33,267 nucleotides of DNA from a bacterium (GTDB taxonomy: Bacteria > Vulcanimicrobiota > Vulcanimicrobiia > Vulcanimicrobiales > SCRA01). The position numbers were made by a program, and so were the translations under genes. The notes beneath the pieces were generated by a model. That model made no database searches. It was not told the origin of the DNA and worked only from the letters and a program-made list of their open reading frames with translations. Position 1 is the stretch's first letter; the number at the start of each line of letters is the position of its first letter. Location of the stretch: positions 1-33,267 of the forward strand of contig SCQY01000048.1 of the NCBI GenBank assembly GCA_004298665.1. Reading direction: 5' to 3'. This document shows, piece by piece, positions 1 through 7,811 of the stretch.

Positions 1-584
1 TCGACACCGTAGAGCCGTGCCGGTACGTCGCGTGCCAAGAGCTCCTCGGTGCGCCGCCTCGCGCGCTCCTTGAGCTTCTCGACGGGCCCGAATTGAATGG
101 ATTCCGTGGGGCAGGCCTTCGCGCAGGCCGGCTCGATGCCGTCCTTCATACGATCGTAGCAGAGCGTGCACTTCTGTGCGACGCCTTGCTCTTCTTGAAT
201 GGCGATGACGCCGAAGGGGCAGGCCGGGACGCAGTAGCCGCAGCCGTTGCAGACGTCGGGCTGCACGTAGACGGCACCGAACTCGTTGCGTACGATGGCT
301 CCGGTCGGACAGGCTTCCATGCAGCCGGCGTGCGTGCAGTGCTTGCAGACGTCGGACATCATCACCCAGCGCGACTCGGCTGGGTTGATGCGGTCGAACT
401 GCTCGACGAAGTCCACGTGGCGCCACGTAGTCGCGGAGAGGCGCCCCGTGTTATCGTAGGAGTTGCCCGAGAACGCGTACCCGTCGGAAGGCAGTTGGTT
501 CCACTGCTTGCAGGCCACCTCGCACGCTTTGCAGCCGATGCATAGCGTGACGTCGGTGAAGAAGCCCATCTCTTCCCCACTCAT
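1..584 (-). CDS. fdhB: Formate dehydrogenase beta subunit, 4x[4Fe-4S] ferredoxin-like (C-terminus beyond window)
   Basis: This is the electron-transfer subunit that carries electrons from the FdhA active site to a downstream acceptor. 194 residues are visible from the ATG at 584; the gene runs off the left edge. Sixteen cysteines fall into four cluster motifs: C15/C18/C21/C25, C80/C83/C88/C92, C112/C115/C118/C122 and C139/C142/C154/C158. This is the four-[4Fe-4S] pattern of the FDH-N/HybA/DmsB family. No Tat signal or membrane helix is visible; the C-terminal anchor helix some members carry would lie outside the window. The start is ambiguous: in-frame ATGs lie at 599, 584 and 569. The one at 569 is preceded by a GGGGAAG Shine-Dalgarno-like stretch, while the one at 599 is the same ATG that opens each repeat-borne mini-ORF upstream. 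It lies downstream of fdhA on the same strand, separated only by the 80-bp repeat tract, so co-transcription is expected. Family assignment is firm; the natural acceptor is unknown. Confidence 0.9.
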   Translation of the reverse strand, partial: MSGEEMGFFTDVTLCIGCKACEVACKQWNQLPSDGYAFSGNSYDNTGRLSATTWRHVDFVEQFDRINPAESRWVMMSDVCKHCTHAGCMEACPTGAIVRNEFGAVYVQPDVCNGCGYCVPACPFGVIAIQEEQGVAQKCTLCYDRMKDGIEPACAKACPTESIQFGPVEKLKERARRRTEELLARDVPARLYGV

Positions 585-918
585 GTCGCTGCGCTCCATT
601 CGTGGGGACCCCACCGCTTTGACTGTTCCGGCGCACTCGCGCCAGGTTGTACCTTCCAGCTCATTGCGCTGCGCTCCATTCGCGGGGGCCCCACCGCTTT
701 GACTGTTCCGGCGCACTCGCGCCGGGTTGTACCTTCCAGCTCATTGCGCTGCGCTCCATTCGTGGGGGCCCCACCGCTTTGACTGTTCCGGCGCACTCGC
801 GCCGGATTGTACCTTCCAGCTCATTGCGCTGCGCTCCATTCGTGGGGACCCCGCCGCTCTGACTGTTCCGGCGCACTCGCGCCAGGTTGTACCTTCCCAC
901 CCATTGCGCTGCGTGCCA
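581..918. repeat. Four 80-bp tandem repeats plus a partial fifth, between fdhB and fdhA
   Basis: Units lie at 581-660, 661-740, 741-820 and 821-900, with a degenerate partial copy at 901-918. The period is exactly 80 bp, and copies differ at only a few positions, for example GGGGACC versus GGGGGCC, and GCCAGG versus GCCGGG. Each unit holds two dyads: one centred on GTGGGG(A/G)CCCCAC (about 602-614 in copy 1) and GGCGC-ACTC-GCGCC (630-643). The second extends to a 7-bp stem in copies 2 and 3. Because 80 is not a multiple of three, the reading frame shifts with every copy. There are no unique spacers, so it is not CRISPR. The array fills the whole gap between the fdhA stop and the fdhB start and contains no obvious promoter or terminator. 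It resembles a REP/BIME-like or minisatellite element; I do not recognise the family. Confidence 0.95.
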
Positions 919-922
919 TCAT
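581..922 (-). other. Chain of four overlapping repeat-encoded mini-ORFs linking fdhA to fdhB
   Basis: Read in the fdh direction, the repeats encode four ORFs: 922-821 (33 aa), 839-741, 759-661 and 679-581 (32 aa each). The consensus peptide begins MERSAMSWKVQ, continues with GASAPEQSKRWGP and ends EWSAAQ or EWSAAT. Each ORF stops at a TGA inside ATGA or CATGA, 19 nt past the first ATG of the next ORF. The first ORF starts at an ATG that overlaps the fdhA stop (ATGATGG). The last overlaps the fdhB frame, which opens with the same ATGGAGCGCAGCG at 599. Ribosomes leaving fdhA could therefore re-initiate stepwise all the way to fdhB. Whether the peptides are made is unknown. A codon-compatible repeat with incidental ORFs is the alternative. 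Confidence 0.5.
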
Positions 923-3900
923 CGTCGATCCTCGTGCCGCTGCGTGTACCGTGAGGCTGCCATGATCGTCTCGGGCGACACGATCTGCGCGGAGATCGCC
1001 TCCGAGCCGGACGCGGCTTCCACGGCGCCGGGGAGCGTCGGCGTGCCCAGCGGATTGCGCTGCCCCAGCGGCACGTCGTCGTCGGCCGCGAACGGATGGG
1101 CTGAGCTGCGGCGCCCGGCGCGGACGTTGCAAGTGAAGGCCTTGCCTTCGTGGATCGAGACGTTGGGGTCGGCCACCAGCGGGGGGAGGTCGTTCGGCGT
1201 GTCGCCGGTGACGACGCCTTGCGTCCCCCAATGCCACGGCAATCCGACTTGATGGACGAAGCGCCCTTTGCCTAGACGTATCGGCTGCATGCGCCCGGTG
1301 ACCAAGGCCTTGGCCTCGACTTCGGCGCGCGCCGTCTCGATCGTCACCCATTCCCCGTTGCGGATCCCGCGCTCCACGGCCAGCTCCGGCGAGATCTCGC
1401 AGAAGAGCTCCGGCTGCAGCTCCGCCAGCCACGGCAGCCAGCGCGACATCGCGCCGCTCAAGTGATGTTCGGTGAGGCGATACGTGGTGATGACGTACGG
1501 ATAGCGTGGATCGCCGATGTCGTGGTAGGGGTTGTCGCGGCGGCGCCACTGCTTGAGCACGGGATTGTACTGCGCGTGAGGATAGAGTGCGTTGCCGACG
1601 GGCGATTCCTTAGGTTCGTAGTGCGTGGGCATCGGTGCGTCAACGGTCCCGGTTGGGGCGAAGAGCTGAGCAACGCCGTCCGGGTTCATGATGAAAGGTG
1701 AGGCGCCGTCGTGTGCGTCGATCCCGCTGCCGTCGGCCTTCGCCGGCGTGCTCGGTGCTTTCGTGAGCGGGAAGTCGGGAACGTCGTAGCCCACCCACTT
1801 GCTCTGCGCCTCGTCCCACCACACGTACTTCTTGCGCTCGCTCCAGGGCTTGCCTTCGGGGTCGGCCGAGGCGCGGTTATAGATTTGGCGGCGGTTCGAA
1901 GGCCACGACCAAGCCCACTCCAGAGAGACCCACTGATCGCCCTTGCGGCGGCGCGTCAAGTTCTCCTCGGGGGTGGGATACATGCCGGAGTAGATCCAAC
2001 AGCCGCAGGCGGTCGAGCCATCGTCCTTGCACTCCGCAAAGCCCTTGAGCTGCTCGCCAGTGTCGGTGCGATAACCGTTCATCTCGCGCATCACCGCCTC
2101 GACGTCCGGATCGCCCAATGCGCGCTCGTGTGCGCTAGGGTGGTCATAGTCCCAGGTCATATCGAGAATCGGGCGATCGCGCCGCTGCGCGGAGGTAGCA
2201 TAGAGTTCCTTGAGGCGCTTGCCCAACTGATAGACGAAGCCGAGGTCGCTGCGGCAATCGCCGGGCGGGTCGACGGCCTTCTCGTGAAACTGCACCAAGC
2301 GCATCGTGTTAGTCAGCGTCCCCGCCTTCTCCGCGATGCAGGCACTGGGCATGAAGAAGACTTCCGTTGGGATCTGTTTCGGGTCCACGCCCTCGCGCTT
2401 CCAGAATGCAGCCGATTCGATCTCAAAGATATCGCGCACCACCAGCCAGTCGAGCTTGGCCATCGCATTGCGCTGGAACTCCGCATTCTGCCCGCCGACG
2501 GCGGGGTTCTGGCCGAAGAGCAGCATGCCGCGTACCGTTCCGTCCTTCATGCCCACGAACATCGGCATGTGCGAATGGTCGCCCGTGTTCTTCGGTAAGT
2601 AGTCGTAGGCCCAGTCGTTCTCCCGGGTGGCTGCGTCGCCGTACCATGCTTTCATGAACGAGACGGCGTATTTCGGGAAGTTGTTCCACCAGCCCGTGCG
2701 CGGGGTCTGGTGTCTGCACCACGTCGCGAAATCAGTCTCGCCTTTCTCGAGCGTGGGCGCCTTCAAGTATCCCGGGAAGAGATCGTAGAGTGTGGCGTTG
2801 TCCGTCGATCCTTGAATGGACGCATGGCCTCGCAGCGCCATGACGCCTCCGCCCGGGCGCCCCATGTTGCCCAGCAGCGACTGCAAGATGCCGCCGGCGC
2901 GGATGTTCTGCACGCCCACGCTGTGCTGCGTCCAGCCCATGGCATAGCAGAAGACGGCCGTTTTCTCGCGTCCGCTATTGGTGCAGAGGAGCTCGGCCAA
3001 CTCCAAGAACTTCTCGCGGGGCGAGCCGCAGATCCGCTCTACCATCTCCGGCGTATAACGCGCGTAGTGGCGCCGCATGATGTTCAGTACGCAATGCGGG
3101 TTCTGCAGCGTGGGGTCGCGTTTGGGGCGCGGCGCTTCGTTCTCTGCGCCGGGCTCCAGCTCGTAGCGCCAGGTCGACAAGTCGTAGGCGCCGTGATCCG
3201 GGTCCAATCCGCTGAAGACGCCGTCGAGGTCCTCGCTGTCGCGGTAGTCATCGTTGACGATGAACGACGCGTTGGTGTAGTTGAGCACGTACTCTTTGAA
3301 ATAGCGCTCGTGCTCCAGCACGTAGTTGATCAAGCCTCCCAGGAAGGCGATATCCGTCCCCGAGCGGATCGGTACGTGCAGGTCCGCCATGGCGCTGGTG
3401 CGCGTGAAGCGCGGATCGACGTGGACGATCTTGGCGCCTTTGGCTTTCGCCTTCATCACGAAGCGAAAGCCCACGGGATGACACTCGGCGAAATTGCTGC
3501 CCTGGATCACGATGAGATCCGAGTTCTGAAGATCCATCAAGAACGTCGTCGCGCCGCCGCGGCCGAAGGAGGTGCCTAGACCAGGCACCGTCGAGCTATG
3601 TCATATGCGCGCCTGGTTCTCGACGAAGGGCATGCCAAGACTCCTAAAGAGCTTGGCCATGAGGTAGTTCTCTTCGTTGTCCAGCGTGGCGCCGCCCAGC
3701 GATGCCAAGGCCATCGTCCGATTGACGCGCCGCCCTTGCTCGTCTTCCTCCTGGAACGTTGCGTCGCGCGTCTCCTTGATGCGTTGCGCGATGCGCTCCA
3801 TCGCCCAGTCCAGCGAGACGTCTTGCCACTCGGCGGCCCCCGGCGCGCGGTACTTGCATGTCTTCCAGCGGGCGGGGTTGACGTGGAGCTGAAACGTCGC

Positions 3901-4188
3901 CGCACCCTTCGGGCAGAGCGTTCCGCCGTTGATGGGCGAGGCGGGGTTGCCCTCGATGTCGATGATCGTATTGCCGCGATGGTAGACAAGCGTAGCACAA
4001 CCCACGGCGCAGTAAGGGCAGACGCTCGGCGTGACTTTAGCGTCCGCCGTGCGAGGGCGCAACTGACGCGAACGCTCGCTCATGGGGTTGGGTAACGTGC
4101 CGACGCGCTCGCGCAATACTTTCGCGGCGCGGTCGAAGAGCTGTTGAAGACCGGTCCCGGGCCCGAGTATGTCCTTCTTGGTTGCCAT
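919..4188 (-). CDS. fdhA: Formate dehydrogenase alpha subunit, selenocysteine- and Mo/W-bis-MGD-containing (UGA read-through at 3601-3603)
   Basis: This is the catalytic subunit oxidising formate to CO2 (or the reverse) at a molybdopterin guanine dinucleotide centre, similar to FdnG/FdoG. The full reading is 1089 residues from the ATG at 4188, which is preceded by AGGGGG. An N-terminal [4Fe-4S] site is formed by C57, C60, C64 and C92. The in-frame TGA at 3601-3603 is residue 196 in the context NQARI-U-HSSTV, matching the selenocysteine context and position (Sec196) of E. coli FDH-N. A SECIS hairpin follows. Downstream of the TGA the molybdopterin oxidoreductase fold continues uninterrupted (e.g. 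GSNFAECHPVGFRFVMKAK, VDPRFTRTSAMAD), with the dinucleotide-binding domain at the C-terminus (GEWVTIETARAEVEAKALVT). An automatic caller would split it into two ORFs (4347-3601 and 3588-919). There is no twin-arginine signal at the N-terminus, unlike periplasmic FDH-N, so a cytoplasmic location is likely. The stop at 919-921 overlaps the first repeat mini-ORF. Confidence 0.93.
3571..3603 (-). promoter_or_regulatory. Bacterial SECIS element with selenocysteine UGA codon
   Basis: On the minus strand the UGA (3603-3601) is followed by 11 nt (3600-3590) and then a perfect 7-bp stem, GGTGCCT (3589-3583) paired with AGGCACC (3577-3571), closing a GGTCT loop. The E. coli fdhF SECIS has the same 11-nt spacing and an apical GGUCU, which SelB recognises. 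The hairpin overlaps codons for conserved residues, as expected for bacterial SECIS elements. This implies that the genome encodes SelA, SelB, SelC and SelD elsewhere; none is in this window. Confidence 0.9.
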
Positions 4189-4293
4189 GCGATGCCCCCT
4201 GAAGAACGACTTGCAGCGCCTCCGATGTTCGATGGGGTGAAAGCGATCTCCCCGGCGAACACCTATTGCAGCAAACTTCTCGCTTTGCGGAAC
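4189..4293. promoter_or_regulatory. Divergent intergenic region between fdhA and moaD-like/AOR
   Basis: This ~105-bp gap separates the two divergent redox units and must hold promoters for both unless they are transcribed from further away. I could not identify a convincing -35/-10 pair or a -24/-12 (sigma-54) motif on either strand. The fdhA-side Shine-Dalgarno sequence (AGGGGG) lies at its left end. Confidence 0.4.
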
Positions 4294-4581
4294 ATGATGG
4301 AAAGAGATCGATCGGTGCGTCTGGAGCTTTACGGCATGGCTCGCCATCTTGTCGGCGAGGGCGCTCTCGATATCCCGGCGGAGTCGGCGGCGACGGTTGG
4401 CAGCCTCTTGCGCGAGGCGGCGCGTCTGGCCCCCGTGCTGGTTGGAACGGTGTTGGAACCTGACGGCACGCCGATCGCCCCGAACTACGTCCTACTCGAC
4501 GGGCGCAACGCCGTCGCCCCCGGAGATCCGGTGAGCGACAGCGACCATCCCTGTCTGTTCGTGTTGGCCTCGGGGGGATAG
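4294..4581 (+). CDS. MoaD/ThiS-family sulfur carrier, probably for the tungsto/molybdopterin of the adjacent AOR
   Basis: A small beta-grasp, ubiquitin-like protein of about 95 aa ending in the diagnostic C-terminal Gly-Gly (FVLASGG). In MoaD this tail is thiocarboxylated and donates sulfur to the pterin dithiolene. The central part (VGTVLEPDGTPIAPNYVLLDGRNA) followed by a PGDPVSDSD turn fits the family. The start is uncertain: ATG at 4294 or 4297, or GTG at 4315, which has a purine-rich GGAAAGAG about 8 nt upstream and would give 88 aa. It lies 6 bp upstream of the aldehyde oxidoreductase gene, a frequent pairing for AOR-family enzymes, and is divergent from fdhA across about 105 bp. I infer that it serves the cofactor of AOR and possibly of FdhA. 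It is not necessarily the housekeeping MoaD. Confidence 0.82.
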   Translation: MMERDRSVRLELYGMARHLVGEGALDIPAESAATVGSLLREAARLAPVLVGTVLEPDGTPIAPNYVLLDGRNAVAPGDPVSDSDHPCLFVLASGG

Positions 4582-4587
4582 GGTGCT

Positions 4588-6369
4588 ATGACGGCGAGCC
4601 TGCCGCGCGATTTGCTGGAGATCGACCTCAGCGAGCGCACCTGGTCGCGCAGCCGTCTCGCCGACGCGGTCCTCGATATGGCGCCGGGGGGCGCCGCGCT
4701 GGCGGTTCACCTCCTGGATGAGCGTATCAGCGGTCCGCTCGATCCGCTGGGCGAAGAAAACCCGCTGTGCTTCGCGGCAGGTCCCTTCGCCGGATCGGCG
4801 CTCCCCGCGGCCGCCAAACATGCGTTGGCCACGGTCTCGCCGCTGACGGGATTGATCAACGATACGCTCTCCTCGAGCCATTGGTCGGCGGCGCTGCGCC
4901 GCATGGGTTTGGCGGCGCTGGTGATACGCGGCCGTGCCGAGGGGCTTACCGCACTCGTCATCGACGGCACGAGCGTCGAGTTTCGCGATGCGGCCGCGCT
5001 AGCGGGGTCCTCGGCCGACGCGGCGGGGCGCGCGCTGCGCCGCGAGCTGGGCGACGTTCGTGCGCGTGTCTGCGCCGCCGGCCCCGCGGGGGAGCGCCTC
5101 GCGCGCTTCGCCGTGGTGGAGAACGATGGACGCCAAGCGGGGCGCGGCGGAGCCGGCGCCGTCTTCGGCTCCAAGGCGCTCAAAGCAATCGTGCTGCGCG
5201 GCGGCGGCGAGGTTCCCGTGGCGGATCCCGAAGCGATGGCGCGTCTGGCACGCCGTTTGCGCGAGCGTGCCATTGGACCCAAGACGGCGAAGTACCGGGT
5301 GTTGGGCACGGGCGCCAACATGCGCGTTCTCGACCGCATGGGCCTGCTTCCCACACGCAACTTCAGCGCCGCCAGATTCGAAGGCACGGAGCGTGTGACG
5401 CCGGAACGCGCTCGCGAGTCGCCGGAGAGCTACGTCGAGTATCGCGCAGGCTGCGCGAACTGTCCCGTGCAGTGCGAACATCGCTACGTGCGGCGCGACG
5501 GCGATCGCCGCCACGCCGCGGCCAGTGAATACGAGTCGACCTGGGCACTCGGCCCCAACTGCGGCGTCGACGACCTCGATGCGGTGCTCGACGCCGTTGA
5601 CCGCTGCGATCGCTACGGTCTGGACACGATCTCTACCGGGGGCGTCATCGCCTGGACGATGGAGTGCGTGGAGCGCGGCATCTTGAGCGCGCAGCGTGTA
5701 GGCGTCGACGCGCGCTTCGGCAATGCGCGTGCGATGCTGGCGTTGATCGATGCCGTCGCGTCCGGCGAAGGCTTCGGCGCGCTCCTGGCGCGCGGCGTGC
5801 GCGCCGCGGCCGCCGAAGTGGGCGGCGGGAGCGAGCGCTTCGCCATGCACTGCAAAGGCCTGGAGATGCCCGGGTACGAGCCGCGCGGTCTGCCTACGTA
5901 CGCCCTAGGGTTGGCCGTCTGCACGCGCGGTGCGTGCCACAACAGGGCAGCAACGTACGATCTAGATCTGCGGCGACCCACGTCTGCGTACACGCCGGAT
6001 GAGCGTGCGCGGGCCTGTATCGAGCAAGAGGACTACGCCGCGGCATGGGACACGTTGCTGCTGTGCAAGTTCGTGCGCGACTGCTTCGACGACTTCTGGA
6101 ACGAGGCTGCGGAGCTGCTCACCGCCGCCGTTGGCGGTGCCTGGGACGCGGCGCGCTTGCACGCCGTCGCCGTTCAGAGCTGGGAGCGTAAGCGCTCGGT
6201 CAACGCACGCTTGGGGTGGAAGCCCGAGGACGACGTGCTGCCCGCGCGCTTGTTCGAGGATCCGCTGTCCGGCGGGCCGGCAGCCGGCCTGCGCCTCGAG
6301 TCCGCGTCGCTCGAAGCGATGAAGTATGCCTACGAGCGCGGGCGTGCCAATCGTGCTGTAGTGCGCTAG
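4588..6369 (+). CDS. aor: Aldehyde:ferredoxin oxidoreductase family enzyme (tungstopterin, [4Fe-4S])
   Basis: 593 aa, the usual length for the AOR family, which oxidises aldehydes to carboxylic acids (or reduces acids) with ferredoxin using a tungsten bis-pterin. The order of elements fits: an N-terminal pterin-binding beta domain, a glycine-rich segment (GRQAGRGGAGAVFGSKALKA), and the cluster motif C289-x2-C292-x3-C296. The distal ligand is C493 (LLLCKFVRDC). From memory these correspond to C288/C291/C295/C494 of Pyrococcus furiosus AOR. The DxxGLDT motif is present as YGLDTISTGG. The ATG at 4588 has AGGG 5 nt upstream, and the gene sits 6 bp after the MoaD-like gene. The final TAG overlaps the convergent stop of the next gene within a CTAG tetranucleotide. 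Substrate subclass (AOR, FOR, GAPOR, WOR4/5) cannot be told from sequence alone. No dedicated ferredoxin lies alongside, and FdhB is the nearest Fe-S carrier. Confidence 0.9.
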   Translation: MTASLPRDLLEIDLSERTWSRSRLADAVLDMAPGGAALAVHLLDERISGPLDPLGEENPLCFAAGPFAGSALPAAAKHALATVSPLTGLINDTLSSSHWSAALRRMGLAALVIRGRAEGLTALVIDGTSVEFRDAAALAGSSADAAGRALRRELGDVRARVCAAGPAGERLARFAVVENDGRQAGRGGAGAVFGSKALKAIVLRGGGEVPVADPEAMARLARRLRERAIGPKTAKYRVLGTGANMRVLDRMGLLPTRNFSAARFEGTERVTPERARESPESYVEYRAGCANCPVQCEHRYVRRDGDRRHAAASEYESTWALGPNCGVDDLDAVLDAVDRCDRYGLDTISTGGVIAWTMECVERGILSAQRVGVDARFGNARAMLALIDAVASGEGFGALLARGVRAAAAEVGGGSERFAMHCKGLEMPGYEPRGLPTYALGLAVCTRGACHNRAATYDLDLRRPTSAYTPDERARACIEQEDYAAAWDTLLLCKFVRDCFDDFWNEAAELLTAAVGGAWDAARLHAVAVQSWERKRSVNARLGWKPEDDVLPARLFEDPLSGGPAAGLRLESASLEAMKYAYERGRANRAVVR

Positions 6370-7811
6370 CGGCGCGCGACGTCGATCACTGCGCCTGCGC
6401 GTACCAGCGCCACGCGCAGCCGGCGCATCAGCCCGATGCGTAAGGCGATCTTGGAGAAGTCGACGCCCTGGTGCAGCGCCAGCGCGGCGGCGATGCCGGC
6501 TGCCTCGCCTTCCTCGATGGTGGTGGGAATGATCCGCGCGCTGCCGGCGGCTACATGCGTTGCCGAGATCGCCGGGCCGGCTACGAGCAGGTTGTCGAAG
6601 CCGTACGGCACCATCGCGCGGAAGGGCACGCCGTAGACGTGGCGCACGGGTGCGTAGGCGGGCGGCTCTCCGATGTACGTGGGATGGATGTCCAGCGGAT
6701 ACGAGGCCAGGCCGATGGTGTCGTACGGTACGCGTCCGTGCCAGATATCATCGGCCGTGAGCATCGTCAGCCCCAGCACGTGGCGCGTCTCGCGAATGTA
6801 GAGCTCGTCGGCGAACGCCCCGAGACGCGCGTGCGCGAAACCAGGGACGCGCTCGCGCAGGAAGGGCATCAGGTGAAGAATTTCGGCGCGCGCGATCGCC
6901 TCGCCCTCGCTCACCGAGACTGGGTCTCGACCGTCGACTCCCACCACGTCGACTGCATTGACGGTGACGCGTCCGCTGGGTTCGCGTCCCAAGTTGAGAT
7001 CGCGCACGATGACGCGTGGCGACAACGGATCGTAGGCGCGCATCAGGCGCGTGTAGCCCCACACTTTCTTCTCGGTGGCCCCTCCCGCACCGTAGCGTTC
7101 TTCGTCGTAGGAGCGCACCGCCGTATGCCAGTCCACGCCGTCGACCGCGAACATCAGCGTCGCTGCCTGCATCTTCGTGTCCAGCCCGGTGTCCTGACGC
7201 CCAACGTCGTAGCGTGCACCCGCGAGCGCCGCGAGATCACCTCTGTCGGTCGCGTCGATGACGACCGGCGCGCGAAGCGCGAAGACCGCCCCGCTGTGCT
7301 GATCGCCGAACCTGACCTCTGTGACGCGCCGGTCGAGCGGATTTCCGATGACGTCGGCGGAGAGTGCCGCCGTGTCCAGACGCACCGTGATCTCCGGATA
7401 GGAGCTGACGATGTGCAGGAAGGCCGCTTCGGCGGTCTGCGGATCGAAGGCCTCGCCCAGCTGCTGGTAGATCTCACCAAAGATGCCTCCCTCGATGCGC
7501 GCACCGTCGAGAGCCTTGTTGAGATCCCACTGGTCCATCATGGCGCCGGTGAGCACGCCGCCGAGGTAGGGACGGTCGCAGACCAACGTCACGCGCAGCC
7601 CCTGACGGGCGGCGGCGATGGCAGCGGCGATCCCCGCCGGCGTTCCACCGACCACCAGCACTTGTACCTCCCGCGCCGGTTCGGCGGCGCGCGAGGCGTG
7701 CTGAGCCGTGGCATTCGCCGGCAGCGGAAGGAGCGGGAGAATGAGCGCAAACAGAACGGCGAGCGCCGCCAGGCGCGGATGGGTCAGCCGGCGGATGCTG
7801 CGACGGCGCAA
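6366..7811 (-). CDS. Exported FAD-dependent oxidoreductase (FAD_oxidored family)
   Basis: 481 aa from a TTG at 7811, preceded by GGGGGGAAGAACCG, a good Shine-Dalgarno sequence at normal spacing. No in-frame ATG precedes the conserved domain. Residues 1-35 look like a Sec signal peptide: basic MRRRSIRRL, a hydrophobic core ALAVLFALILPLLPLP, and an ANA cleavage site. Next comes a Rossmann FAD motif (VLVVGGTPAGIAAAIAAARQ) with an acidic end at VCDRP and GGVLTGAMMDQWDL. The C-terminal FAD-contact segment is present as LLVAGPAISATHVAAGSARI with IEEGEAAGIAAA. The interior VIDATDRGDLAALAGA is typical of PF12831-like proteins often annotated as xanthan-lyase-like or generic FAD-dependent oxidoreductases. 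The substrate is unknown. The start overlaps the upstream diguanylate cyclase gene by 28 nt, implying co-transcription. Confidence 0.82.
   Translation of the reverse strand: MRRRSIRRLTHPRLAALAVLFALILPLLPLPANATAQHASRAAEPAREVQVLVVGGTPAGIAAAIAAARQGLRVTLVCDRPYLGGVLTGAMMDQWDLNKALDGARIEGGIFGEIYQQLGEAFDPQTAEAAFLHIVSSYPEITVRLDTAALSADVIGNPLDRRVTEVRFGDQHSGAVFALRAPVVIDATDRGDLAALAGARYDVGRQDTGLDTKMQAATLMFAVDGVDWHTAVRSYDEERYGAGGATEKKVWGYTRLMRAYDPLSPRVIVRDLNLGREPSGRVTVNAVDVVGVDGRDPVSVSEGEAIARAEILHLMPFLRERVPGFAHARLGAFADELYIRETRHVLGLTMLTADDIWHGRVPYDTIGLASYPLDIHPTYIGEPPAYAPVRHVYGVPFRAMVPYGFDNLLVAGPAISATHVAAGSARIIPTTIEEGEAAGIAAALALHQGVDFSKIALRIGLMRRLRVALVRAGAVIDVARR

Noticed and set aside
93-545. Plus-strand 150-codon open frame at the left edge
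   Set aside because: It is antisense to fdhB, whose four cysteine cluster motifs identify the real coding strand.
581-918. CRISPR array
   Set aside because: Repeats are directly adjacent 80-mers without unique spacers, and no cas genes are present.
3601-3603. In-frame stop suggesting fdhA is a pseudogene or two genes
   Set aside because: The position, flanking residues and downstream SECIS hairpin all fit selenocysteine insertion, and both halves are intact.
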